Of a stretch of DNA of 64,000 nucleotides, positions 1-10,183 are shown piece after piece. Source of the DNA: Volvox africanus (lineage: Eukaryota; Chlorophyta; Chlorophyceae; Chlamydomonadales; Volvocaceae). The position numbers were made by a program, and so were the translations under genes. The stretch lies in the NCBI GenBank assembly GCA_030268105.1, contig BSDZ01000004.1, positions 3,087,001 through 3,151,000 of the forward strand. The letters are read 5' to 3'. The stretch's first letter is position 1. The number at the start of each line of letters is the position of its first letter. The notes below the pieces were generated by a model that had not been told where the DNA came from, searched no databases, and was given only the letters and a program-made list of their open reading frames with translations.

Positions 1-2037
1 GTTAGTAAGCGGGGCCGCAATGATAGAATATTTTTCAATGAACTTCCGGAAATAATTGGTCAAGCCAAGGAACTTACGCAGCTCCGTGAGGTTCTGAGGC
101 GCGGGCCAATCGCGAACCACGGCGACCTTCCGCGGGTCCATCTTCACACCGGTGGCCGACACAATGTGGCCCAAATATTCCACCTGAGGCTGCGCCCAAA
201 AGCATTTGGCGCGTTTAGCAAACAATTGCTCCCGCCTCATAACGTCGAGCACGAGCCAAAGATGCTCCAAGTGCTCCTCGCGCGTTTTAGAATATACCAA
301 GATGTCATCCAGGTAGCAAACAACGAACCTGTCGATAAACGGCCTAAACATTCGGTCCATAACCGCCTGAAACGTCGCAGGGGCATTAGTCAAACCAAAT
401 GATAGGACCGTATACTCAAAGTGACCAAAGGGCGTCCGAAAAGCGGTTTTCGGGATATCAGAGGCAGCGATGCGAATCTGATTGTAGCCCTGTTGTAAGT
501 CAATTGAGGAAAAATAAGCCGAGCCCTTCAGCTTATCCAACAGGTCGTCAACGCGTGGCAAAGGGTAGCGATTTTTCACCGTATTCGCATTTAACCCCCG
601 GTAATCGATGCACATGCGCAAGGTCCCATCCTTCTTACCGACAAACAAAATCGGTGCAGAATACGGGGATGTGCTGGGGCGTATCATACCCTTCGCGAGC
701 AAATCCGTCACCTGGCGCTTCACCTCGTCCAGTTCCAATGGACTCAACCTGTACATTGGCCGGGCCGTAGGCTGCGCTCCAGGCATGAGAGGGATTGTGT
801 GATCAACAGGACGCATAGGTGGTAGGCCAGGGATATCTTTAAAGACGTCCTCATACTGCGACAGTAGGGCCTCAACCTCAGGATCCGCAGAAATCTGCGC
901 GGTGGTGACACAACAGCTCACCCGCGGCCTTAAAAGCAGTCCGTGGGCACCCTTCCGTAACAAACGGACGGCCTCCTTACGCCCGACTAGCTCTGGTTCG
1001 ATTCGCGCGGCCATTGCGGTCACAGCGAAATTAACCATAGGCACCGCCTCAGTTTCGCCCTCCTTTGGTGTGACATGTTCGAACGACAGGAAAGGTACCT
1101 TAATCGACAGAGTACCCTTGCACATATGCAGGGTTGCGGTCTCCATGTCGATGCGCGCGCGGTACTGTCGTAATGTCGACGACCCCATTATGTACGGTGC
1201 AGTCTCTGCTAAGCCCTGCAGCACGTACGGCCGGGTCACAACACGCAAAGGGCCTAACGATAGGCTAAGGGTAATCCTGCCCACGATGGGATGCTTACCC
1301 CCGTCAGCAAGGGTAACCTGTGGACAATCAGACGACTCTGGGGACAACCCCAGCGCATTCACCTCTGCGACAGAGATGAAGTCGTCGCTGGCACCGGTGT
1401 CAACAAGTGCCTTCAGAGTACGGCCATTCAAACCGATCTGAACCACAGGGACACGGTTATCTACGAGCGACTGCCCAGCAGACAACGTCAGTGCACTTAA
1501 GGCGGGTCCGTAACCAACGGCACCCCCATCAGGAGCTTCGTACCAAACGTCAACCGAGTAGGATAGGTGTGGCCACGGAGCCAGCGTACCCTCCCGATCC
1601 ACACCATTAAACAAAACGGTGCCCGGCTCGAACCGGTGGACATGCCGCATACCCCTTAACGATGCCTCTGCCTTGCGCCGACAGAAAGCGGGAAGTAAAA
1701 CACATGCGGCCGTGCCTGGATATTGACGCCTACACCTCCTGTATATGGCCAACTGTTCCGACATCTCACGCAGAGACGAGGGGATGAACAAAACCACGTG
1801 GTTAGACAGATCGATAGACGACAGGGGAGGGCGAGGTGTAAACAAATTACACAACGGGTCGAAGCAGAGAAGTCCCGTGCGTCCGTCAAGCGTGATGCGT
1901 CGCGCAATGACTCGCTCGATGTGTCCAAGTACACAAGGCAACAATGCCTTAACGGCTGGCCGTAAGGATGACCACCGACCACGCGTTAGTTCAGAAATCC
2001 CGGGTGGTGCCCCCTCCACAGGAACCCGGGCAAGCCC
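1..2037 (-). CDS. Element A pol, N-terminal 679 codons (protease and reverse transcriptase), truncated by window edge
   Basis: This is the minus-strand continuation of gag in the same frame after the UAG at 2038-2040; 2037 bases are exactly 679 codons and I found no stop when comparing with the intact copies. The order is an N-terminal region, a retropepsin ([10 protein letters not shown] near 1370-1400), and a reverse transcriptase with the fingers and palm motifs ([51 protein letters not shown]). It ends in the thumb/connection at [11 protein letters not shown]. RNase H, integrase and chromodomain would lie to the left of the window. Translation probably depends on suppression of the gag UAG, because no convincing ATG or separate start exists at the pol end. 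Active-site residues DTG and YLDD are present. Confidence 0.9.
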
Positions 2038-2040
2038 CTA
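1999..2040 (-). promoter_or_regulatory. Gag UAG with downstream stem: candidate readthrough signal, element A
   Basis: The gag stop (minus strand, 2040-2038) is followed by a 7-nt spacer and then a 7-bp perfect stem. The 5' arm is CCCGGGU (2030-2024), the loop is 18 nt, and the 3' arm is ACCCGGG (2005-1999). Pol continues in the same frame after the stop. Element G has the same stem with a compensatory base-pair swap. Spacing resembles the gammaretroviral gag-pol readthrough layout, which is known biology; that it works here is inference. Confidence 0.6.
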
Positions 2041-3273
2041 TTTCGGCTGAGGTACAAACGGCGGCATTAGAGGGCAATCCTTCGTGGAATGATTCTCCGC
2101 ACACCGTAGACAAACATTGGCCAATTTCCGACGCTCGAATTCGGAACGATTGCAATTCCATTTTGGCATAAATGTGTCGTCCGTACGAGTACGCTTCGCG
2201 TTGGGGTCGGAACGCTGTGCGGCTGCCGACGACGGCGCACCACCACGCTTCCTGTTCCTAGCTGGGTCCGAGCTCGGACCTGCCCCTCCTGTACCACGGA
2301 CACCCGAGCTAGCGCCCCCGCGTGCCTTGCGTTGCCCGTTGCTGCGTCGCGTCGCGGCAGTAGGCGTGGGGCGGGTCGCGCCGAGGTCCTGGTCGAGAGC
2401 CACAGCTTCCCCAAGCGGATCCTGCACTTGCACGGCATTTGCACGAGGGGCAGACTTGACTTCTTCCTCGCCGGCAAGAAGTCGTATCTCCGCGCCCTTA
2501 GCAAAAGCGACCAACGCGTCATACGACTTGATCTGCGCTCCAACCAAGTCAGTAGCGCACCATTTAGCCAAAAGTTTCGTTAGGCCTCGCCTAAACCAAA
2601 AGACACGCTCAGATTCGGTGAGGTCAGCAATGGGAGTCACAAGTGCTTCGAAGCGTGACTGGTACGCAGGTACATTTTCATCCCGACGCATGTGGTAGCT
2701 ACCCGCTGCCAAAACGTTACGAGCTTCCACATCGCGTGCTTGAACCTCAGTAGCGAATCGTGCGAGCAAAGCGGCGACTAACTCGTCAAAAGTATAGCTG
2801 CCCCGGGCGTTGGTCCAATTGCGATACCAGTCCTTCGCTGCGCCCTCGAGGGTGTTACCAACGAAGAGACACCTGATACCGTCATTGTCGCCACCATGAA
2901 CAGCTTGGAGGTACTTTTTAGCGTCACGCACGTACGCACGAGTTGCATCGGCTATGCTATGCCCTGGTGTCTTGTCGGTCAGCGAAATATTGAGCCTAGG
3001 AACGGGAATCGACAATCTCATCACCTCAGGGATGTCATCATGCCCTCGAGCTTGAGGTAATGGCAGAACCCTTGGTCCAGCAGTGTTGTCCATATTCGTG
3101 TTCACTGCTGAATGCGGCACAATTAAGTGAGCAGGGGTCTGAAGGAAAAGGGGCTCTTGAGTGGCTCGCGCGCCAACAGTCTCAAGACCTCTATCCGGCG
3201 CTCTAGCAGCTACAACGAAATCGGGTTGGCTAGCTAGGCTAGTGTGCGGCGTATCGTCGTGTTCCGCGGACAT
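2038..3273 (-). CDS. Element A gag
   Basis: This is a 411-residue capsid/nucleocapsid protein of a Ty3/gypsy element; it would form the cytoplasmic virus-like particle. The central region has the retrotransposon gag signature (GNTLEGAAKDWYRNWTN, then YTFDELVAALLARFATEV and YQSRFEALVTPI). It is followed by a basic Gly/Ala/Arg-rich stretch and one zinc knuckle near the C-terminus, CLRCAENHSTKDC. That knuckle is CX2CX3HX4C, one residue shorter than the usual CX2CX4HX4C. The ATG at 3273 is supported because gag of the diverged element G starts at the same place with a matching N-terminus (MSxxxD...ASQPD). It overlaps the end of the upstream ORF0 by 35 bp in another frame. Confidence 0.93.
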   Translation of the reverse strand: MSAEHDDTPHTSLASQPDFVVAARAPDRGLETVGARATQEPLFLQTPAHLIVPHSAVNTNMDNTAGPRVLPLPQARGHDDIPEVMRLSIPVPRLNISLTDKTPGHSIADATRAYVRDAKKYLQAVHGGDNDGIRCLFVGNTLEGAAKDWYRNWTNARGSYTFDELVAALLARFATEVQARDVEARNVLAAGSYHMRRDENVPAYQSRFEALVTPIADLTESERVFWFRRGLTKLLAKWCATDLVGAQIKSYDALVAFAKGAEIRLLAGEEEVKSAPRANAVQVQDPLGEAVALDQDLGATRPTPTAATRRSNGQRKARGGASSGVRGTGGAGPSSDPARNRKRGGAPSSAAAQRSDPNAKRTRTDDTFMPKWNCNRSEFERRKLANVCLRCAENHSTKDCPLMPPFVPQPK

Positions 3274-3672
3274 GGAGCACGAAACGATACCCTAGTTTTG
3301 CGTAATAGAAGCCGACTTCTATCGCAAAGGCAAGAGTACAAAGCGATTCGGTGAGCCTACCGACAGTACTCTTGAGAAGATTCAGCAAACTCAGCAAGTA
3401 ATTGCCCAGCTGAGTCCTGATCTCCGTAGTTTGAGCAATGAGAGTCGCCAACTGGTCCGGACGAACGCCGGTCTCAGTCGCCGCGGCAAGCAATGCCGGT
3501 GCACTGAGATTACCTGCGACTCAGAGCGTACACTTACACAACAAGTGCAGCAATCTAAGTAAAAGCAATTAAACAATAACAAACCGGAAGCGGCGGCGTC
3601 CAAAACGGCGCGGCCTAAGTCTTCGGCAAAAGTATCTAGCGGTCCTCGTGGTTCGTCGCTGGAACTCGCCAT
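3239..3672 (-). CDS. Element A ORF0: small spliced leader ORF upstream of gag
   Basis: The ATG at 3672 opens MASSSDEPRGPLDTFAED and runs to a phase-1 GT donor (exon 3585-3672). A 71-bp intron (3514-3584) ends in GCAG, and exon 2 (3513-3239) reads GNLSAPALLAAATETG, then TTEIRTQLGNYLLSLLNLL, and stops just inside gag. I see no known domain; the middle looks like an amphipathic helix or coiled coil. In this copy the unspliced frame at the intron start is also open because the stop found in H and I is changed. The same exon 2 with the same acceptor is recognisable in diverged element G. Function is unknown: it could be an accessory protein or an alternative gag N-terminus. Confidence 0.55.
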
Positions 3673-3739
3673 AGAAAGAACCTACTTCCGATTAGACAAA
3701 GAGAGACAGTTAGGCAACGAACCTGTCTCGATACCAAAT

Positions 3740-4565
3740 TGTTGTACCTCTCGTTCGCGTTTGCTCATGAGTATCTGCACGTCTGGAGACTATCGACACC
3801 GATGCGCGAGCACTTGCAAGTACAGCAAGGCAAGCGAGAGCAAACAAAGACAGCGGAAGACTTCAAGACGAAGAGAGATATAACTTACGGTCTTACAGGT
3901 CGGAATGATGCAATGGACGAAATCGCCGTCAGCGCCGGAAGCAAGCAATCATCACGCGGCGGTGATTAGCGAAGTTCAGGCTTTAGCTCGGGCTAAGTAG
4001 AATATCGTATAGTAATAGTAATGTAGAACACACAAGTGTTCTCCGGTATCGAATGTCTTGTCTAGCTTAGCCGTCCTCGCATCTGTTATACTCGCAGCAT
4101 CGCAGTGCCGTACGATTCACATTAGGAGGCCGATCCTAGATGTGACAACCCTACTGCGTCTAGGCGATGTCTACGCATGATAACGTATAAGCCTTTCCGG
4201 CATTCGCATGATGCAAGGGTCCGGATAACGATATCCGGTTGCAGGGCATGCATCGCGACGAGTGCGGCGCTCTCAACGTGTGCTTTAATGAAGTAATATT
4301 ATATCAGATAATATTACTTATCGTTTCGTGGCACGAGCATAATGCGCACTTCAATGATTAGGTCATTCATGCATGCTAGGCGGATTTGCCATGATGCGAT
4401 GTCGCGATGGATAAATGACAACATGCCAGATGCATATATAAATGTATACGAATACATTTATATCATGCAGATTCATTCATGTGTAATGCGTTCATCACAA
4501 AAGCACTTCGCCTCGTAGGATCGCGTCGACCTACGCGTCGACGGAAAATGAACCGTAGCACAACA
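3740..4565 (-). repeat. Element A 5' LTR (826 bp)
   Basis: The ends are TGTTGTGC...GTACAACA on the minus strand. It aligns along its whole length with the 825-bp LTRs of the complete elements. The primer site (TGGTATCGAGAC on the minus strand) begins three bases inside the element. The LTR contains the palindrome series described in the findings. Confidence 0.95.
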
Positions 4566-5262
4566 GTGAGGCCACGGGTGCAATCGAATGCTACCACTGC
4601 GCAGTCCACCGTGAAGGATCTTGAGGTCGAAGCCCTCCTGCATAAATATGCTGATGTCTTTGGCGACATCCCAGGGCTCCCACCTATGCCACCTGTTGAC
4701 CATACGATCCCTCTTGTGCCCGGAGCACAACCTGTTTCACAACCTATGTACAGGTTAAGCCCGTTGGAGCTAGATGAAGTGAAGCGGCAAGTGGGGGATC
4801 TGCTCGCAAAGGGTATGATTCGGCCCAGCACATCGCCATATTCTGCACCGATATTGTTTGTCGGTAAGAAGGATGGGACGTTGTGTATGTGCATTGATTA
4901 TCGGGGCTTGAATGCGACCATGATTAAAAATCGCTACCCTTTGCCACGCGTTGATGACCTGCTCGATAAGCTGAAAGGCTCAGCTTATTTTTCCTCGATT
5001 GACCTTCAACAGGGGTATAATCAGATACGCATTGCTGCTTCTGATATTCCGAACACCGCTTTCCGGACCCCCTTTGGTCACTTCAATTACACGGTCTTGT
5101 CGTTTGGACTTACTAATGCGCCCGCCACATTTCAAGCAGTGATGGATCGCATGTTCAGACCGTATATCGACAGGTTCGTCGTTTGTTATTTGGATGATAT
5201 TTTGATATATTCCAAAAGCACCTCGTGGTTGAGGTGATGCTTGAGGTGATGCTTGAGGTGAT
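4566..5262 (+). pseudogene. Fragment B: gypsy pol, protease-RT linker and RT palm
   Basis: In-frame plus-strand coding for the linker ([31 protein letters not shown]) and reverse transcriptase through [10 protein letters not shown]. It begins where element A inserted, and it ends at about 5262 where it meets an inverted gag remnant. A derived Arg to Cys change ([10 protein letters not shown] instead of [10 protein letters not shown]) is shared with fragment F at 17309, so B and F belong to one lineage. Just after YLDD the sequence has a deletion and a 12-bp unit expanded three times. It is a dead fragment. Confidence 0.85.
5229..5262 (+). repeat. 12-bp tandem repeat at the B/C1 junction
   Basis: The unit TTGAGGTGATGC is present 2.8 times. 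The single-copy equivalent is part of the RT coding sequence in fragment D, so the expansion happened at or near the join. On the minus strand it adds a His-Leu-Lys repeat to the end of the C1 gag frame. Confidence 0.8.
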
Positions 5263-5715
5263 ACCCAGCTCCGTGCGACTCGGCGGTATTTTGTAGCACA
5301 TTCTTCCTCTTCCGCATACTCCAAATCATCTGCGAATCCCTTGGAATTAATCCTTGGATACTAGGAGTATGAACGTGATTAGTCGGAGGGATGTCACCAC
5401 AGCCCGTAGGAGCTGGTGGTAGAGGAATACCAGTAGTCTCAGGTGCTGGATCAGTCTCGTTAGTAATATCTTGAGTCGTGTCAACTGATAGCGGTGCTAA
5501 AGATGTCAGGCGTTCTTGTCCCGTTCCAAGGTGAGCTTCAACATTACGAACGATCTGAACCCATCGCATGTACAATCTTGTCCCTTCCAGTGACAGGTCC
5601 GTAGTGCTCGCTCGAGCTAACTGAAGCGAGAGACCGCGTTGAAACCAATAAATGTAGTCACCTTCTGAGAAACCAATCATGGGTGCTGTCAGTCCTTCAA
5701 ATGGGTGTGTATCGT
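5263..5715 (-). pseudogene. Element C1: gag remnant (family C)
   Basis: The minus-strand frame carries the C-terminal half of the family-C gag: GLTAPMIGFSEGDYIYWFQ, LSLQLARASTTDLS, then a Pro/Thr-rich linker. It lacks the zinc knuckle (lost at the junction at 5262) and the N-terminal two thirds. Sequence jumps from within gag directly to the leader at about 5703-5716, which is an internal deletion. Compare the fuller copies at 6889-8123 and 9369-10183. Confidence 0.8.
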
Positions 5716-6074
5716 TCACACTCGAGTAACTCCGATGCGAACGGTAATGTAACCCACCAATGTGTTGACACCTTCAAATTGATATCTCCTTAATAACTGG
5801 TCTTGTCAGATATCCAACTTTACCGGGGAAGCGATTCCGAGTATGATGGTGAAGAAATTTCTTCTGTGGACTTAAGACTTTAACGGGTAGCGAAAGTATG
5901 GTTAGTATTAACGAGCAGATATTAAATCAAAGTTCAGGCAGAGGATGATACAATACCGACTTTCCGACGAGGTTATCCCGTGATACCCCTCGCCGCCGTT
6001 CGCTTGTACGAGGATCTACTTCTCCAATAGTGGTGATGAGACAGCCGTGAATCAAACCGTCTTGCTACCAAATT
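5716..6074 (-). other. Element C1 untranslated leader and primer site
   Basis: This is a non-coding leader alignable with 8124-8553. It ends next to the LTR, where the minus strand reads TTTGGTAGCAAGACGG. This corresponds to the primer site of the other families but with substitutions. I see no ORF0-like coding here. Confidence 0.6.
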
Positions 6075-6888
6075 TGTTGTATCCTTCCTTCTTCAATCAT
6101 GCACTGTATCTGCACGTCTGGATGTTAGCTGAGTGCATACCAAGCTTTCGAACAGCAAGGTGATCCAATGCACGGAAAGTGACAGCGGAAGACTCAACGA
6201 TAAGGAAAGATTCAACTTACAATAGTCTTCGTTACAAATGCGTAGTCGGCCATCAGACCCTGCGGGCAATGTTCATCACACGGCTGGAAATGCTATGCTG
6301 GAATAGCTCAGGCCGAATATAAATGTATATAACGTATGTATCTGAATTAGATTATATTAAGTACGCAAGTACTTAATCCAAAGTAGCGTCGAGCCGACTT
6401 CGGTCTCTAGGCGGCCGTCCTCGCACCTATCACGTCGCGATACCGATGCGCAGTACAGGTCTCACTGGATTTCGATCTCAAGTGTGAGTACCTTCATAGC
6501 ACTATTCTAAATACCACGTAATCCGTGATATTAATGGATGCAACGCATGCAGTATGCGAAGGTCCGAATATCGATATTCGGTTGCTGACTCAACCATCGC
6601 GATTGTGGCATTCTCGCATACGCCTATGGTTTATGACGTAAATGAGGTAATAATATTTAAAGTATTATTACGTGATATAAAATGCCAACGGATAGATCGC
6701 GCATAAATTATTAGCATCGAGTCAAACATGTTGACCGACAGCGTGATATCGTAGATGATAATGCAACGTGTCTGATTAGCTAGATATACTCGAGTATATC
6801 ATGCTAATATAATCATATCATGCTTCATGATGCTCAAATGGGTTGCAGTCTACTTTGGTATAAACGGTGATCGAACCCGCGTACAACA
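6075..6888 (-). repeat. Family-C LTR (C1 5' LTR, 814 bp)
   Basis: Ends are TGTTGTAC...GATACAACA on the minus strand. It is about the same length as the family-A LTR but mostly diverged in sequence, with palindromes at the matching positions. It is inserted in the gag of element C2 directly after the codons for TDEVPD. Confidence 0.9.
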
Positions 6889-8123
6889 TCCGGTACTTCA
6901 TCCGTCGAACGTAGGCCTACAACTAACGGGGATAAAAGTGGGCAGTTCCTCGTAAGGTGATTTGATGCGCACCGAAGGCAAACTCCCAATTGTCGTCGCT
7001 GCGCAAACTCCGCTTGTGTACATCGCCACTTGGTAAGCCATCGGTTTTGTATTCTTGACCGCTTCAATTCCGATCCAGCTCCGTGCGACTCGGCGGTATT
7101 TTGTAGTACATCCTTTCTCTTCCGCATACTCCGAGTCATCTGAGAATCTCTTGGAGTTAATTCTTGGGTACCAGGAGTATGAGTGTGATCAGCCGGAAGA
7201 ACTTCACCATGGCGTATAGGAGCCGGCGGTAGGGGAATACCAGTAGTCTCAGGTGCTGGATCAGTCTCGTTAGTAATATCTTGAGTCGTGTTAACTGATA
7301 GCGGTGCCAAAGATGTCGGGTGTTCTTGTCCCGTCCTAAGGCGAGCTTCGACATTACGAACGATCTGAACCCATTGCGTGTATGATCTCGTCCCTTCTAG
7401 TGTCAGGTCCGCAGTACTCGCTCAGGCTAACTGAAGCGAGAGACCGCGTTGAAACCAATAAATGTAGTCTCCTTCTGAAAAACCGATCATGGGTGCTGTT
7501 AGTCCTTCAAAACGCAACCGGTAGTCCTCCACAGACTCGTTAGATCGCATTCGATAACTGCCTGCGTGTAATTCTTGGTACATGGCATCCACTTGTGACT
7601 GATTTCCTGGAGCGAAATGAGTGAGGAGCGCATTAGTTAACTCTTCGAACGTAAAGTGTTCCTGCACGGTGGTCCGATGATCATACCATTCCCTCACGAC
7701 GCCGCTTAGTGTGGCTCCGATGAATAAGCATTTTACCTTGTCGTGATCACCACCCTTTACCAACTTCAAATACCTCTTAGCGTCACAGACATAGGAGCGG
7801 GTGGTGCTTGCGATAATCTTGGGTTCGGTGTCGTGGTGAATGTGGAGTTGGGGTGTTGGGACGATGAAACCGGGGACCCCGCCTTCATCCATAAGTTCTT
7901 GTAGCGACACCATCGCTGAGTTTTGCTCCGCCCCATTGGGTCCGTTAGCATCTGGTGTCTCAGGAGACTCCTGAACTGGGGAACGGTAGTTTGACTGGGG
8001 AGCGGCATCTTGGGGAATATGTAAGTTGTTAATATTCGGTACAACCTCCGGTTCTCCACTGTGAACATCGACATTAGCCTGTTCATTTCCTCCTGTGGCC
8101 TGTGGATACTGATTATACGACAT
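6889..8123 (-). pseudogene. Element C2 gag (family C), one nonsense mutation
   Basis: The gag frame starts at ATG 8123 (MSYNQYPQATGG) and runs through the retrotransposon gag region (GATLSGVVREWYDH, FTFEELTNALLTHFAPGN, YRLRFEGLTAP). A TGA at 7422-7424 stands where copy C3 has CGA (Arg), a CpG-to-TpG change. The same frame then continues to the zinc knuckle CLRCASNHLTRNC (CX2CX3HX4C again) and is cut at 6889 by the C1 LTR. There is no frameshift that I can see. It would encode a gag of roughly 410 residues if intact. Confidence 0.88.
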
Positions 8124-8553
8124 GTATTCTAATTCGTATCTTGCAAGGATAGAAGAGGGTGGGAATATACCTAATAAGTTTCTTCCGTGTACCGTTCAAG
8201 CACGAGTGAATTCCGACGAGAACGGTAATGTAACCCACCAACGCGTTGTAAACTTTAAATTGATGTAGCCTTGGTAGCTGATTCTGCCAGATGTTTAACT
8301 TGTCGGAAGAGCAATTCCGAGTATGATGGTGATGGAAGTCCTTCTGTGGATTTAAGACTTCACCGGTAGCAAAGATATGGTTAGTATTAAAGGACAGCGA
8401 TTATATCAACAGTTCGGGAAAGGAATAATACAATACTGACTTTCCGACGAGGTTATCCCGTGATACCCTTCGCCGTCACTCGCTCGTGCGAGAACCTACT
8501 CTCCAATAGTAATGATGAGACAGCCGTGATTCAAACTGTCTCGCTACCAAATT
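8124..8553 (-). other. Element C2 untranslated leader
   Basis: About 430 bp between the C2 LTR and its gag ATG. It aligns with 5716-6074. The primer site is degraded (minus strand TTTGGTAGCGAGAC next to the LTR). No conserved ORF is seen. Confidence 0.6.
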
Positions 8554-9368
8554 TGTTGTATCCTTCCTTCTTCGATCATGCACTGAATCTGCACGTCTGA
8601 GTGTTAGCTAAGTGTGCACTGTGCTTACGAACAGCAAGGCGATCCAATGCAAGGAAAGTGACAGCGGAAGACTCAACAATAAGGAAAGATCCAACTTACA
8701 ATAGTCTTCGTTTATAAATGGATGGTCGGCCGTCAGACCCCACGGGCAATGTTCATCATCCGGCTGAAGATGATATGCTGGAATAGCTCAGGCCGAATAT
8801 AAATGCATATAACGTATGTATACGAATTAGATTGTGTTAAGTACACGGGTACTTAATCCAAAGTAGCGTTGAGCCGACTTCGGTCTCTAGGCGGCCGTCC
8901 TCGCACCTATCACGTCACGATACCGATGTGCAGTACAGGTCTCACTGGATTCCGATCTCAAGTGTGAGTACCTTCGTAGCACTATTCTAAATATCGCATA
9001 ATCCGTGATATTAATGGATGCCACGCATGCAATATGGGAAGGTCTGAATATCGATATTCGGTTGCCGACCCAACCATCACGATCGTCGCATTCTTGTATA
9101 CACGTATGGTTTATGACACAGATGAGGTAATAATATTTAAAGTATTATTACGTGGGATATTAGGCCAACAGATAGATCGCGCATTAATTATCAGCCTCGA
9201 GTCAAACATGTTGACCGACAGCACAATGTTGTGGATGATAATGCGACATGCCTGATTAGCTAGATATACTCGAGTATATCATGCTAATATGGTTATATCA
9301 TGCTTCATAATGCTGGAATGTATTGCGGTCTATTTCGGTGCAAACGGTGATCAAACCGGCGTACAACA
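8554..9368 (-). repeat. Family-C LTR (C2 5' LTR, 815 bp)
   Basis: Ends TGTTGTAC...ATACAACA on the minus strand. It is inserted into the gag of element C3, whose coding resumes at about 9374. The five bases after the LTR (caaca) are a possible target duplication, but the other end is missing. Confidence 0.9.
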
Positions 9369-10183
9369 CAACACACTTTACGTTCAAAGAGTTAACTAAT
9401 GCGCTCCTCACTCCTTTCGCTCCAGGAAATCAGTCGCAAGTGGCTGCCATGTACCGAGAATTACACGCAGGCACTTATCGAATGCAATCCAATGAGTCTG
9501 TGGAGGACTACCGGTTGCATTTTGAAGGACTAACAGCACCCATGATCGGTTTCTCAGGAGACTACATTTATTGGTTTCAACGCGGTCTCTCACTTCAGTT
9601 AGCCCGAGCGAGTACTGCGGACCTGACACTGGAAGGGACAAGGTCATACACGCGATGGGTTCAGATTGTTCGTAACGTCGAAGCTCGCCTTAGGACGGGA
9701 CAAGAACGCCCGACATCTTTGGCACCGCTATCAGTTGACACGACTCAAGATATTACTGATGAGACTGATGCAGCACCTGAGACCACTGGTATCCCCCTAC
9801 CGCCGGCTCCTATGCGCCACGGTGAAGTTCCTCTGACCGATCACACTCATACTCCTGGTACCCAAGAATTAATTCCAAGAGATTCTCAGATGACACGGAG
9901 TATGCAGAAGAGAAAGGATGTATTACAAAATACCGCCGAGTCGCACGGAGCTGGATCAGAATCGAAGCGGTCAAGAATACAAAACCGATGGCTTACCAAG
10001 TGGGGATGTACACAAGCAGAGTTCGCGCAGCGACGACAATTGGGAGTTTGCCTTCGGTGCGCATCAAATCATCCTACAAGGAACTGCCCGCTTTTACCCC
10101 CGTTAGCCGTAGGACTACATTCGACGGACGAAGTACCGGATACGACCTCCGTTGACATTGCCGGAACAACAAACCCACGTTAA
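9369..10183 (+). pseudogene. Element C3 gag, 5'-truncated
   Basis: Plus-strand gag open from the C2 insertion point to TAA at 10181-10183. It starts at HFTFKELTNALLTPF, passes GLTAPMIGFS and LSLQLARASTADL, and ends with the zinc knuckle CLRCASNHPTRNC. It keeps the CGA codon that is mutated in C2. The N-terminal half is absent. The stop lies inside a 9-bp perfect inverted repeat (10174-10182 with 10199-10207). Unlike the A-type elements the frame after the stop is closed within six codons, so no readthrough is suggested. Confidence 0.85.

Larger units (their letters stand above)
1..4565 (-). mobile_element. Element A: 5' half of a Ty3/gypsy chromovirus, cut by the window edge
   Basis: Reading on the minus strand from 4565: a 5' LTR, a primer binding site directly next to it, a spliced leader ORF, gag, an in-frame UAG, and pol up to the end of the reverse transcriptase at base 1. 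The element is closely related to the complete elements at 20583-28055 and 56525-63997, with scattered substitutions only. It is inserted into another gypsy pol (fragment B). The 5 bases beyond its LTR (gtgag, 4566-4570) would be one copy of the target duplication; the other copy is off-window. All visible reading frames are open, so it is a young insertion, though older than the other two. Confidence 0.93.
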
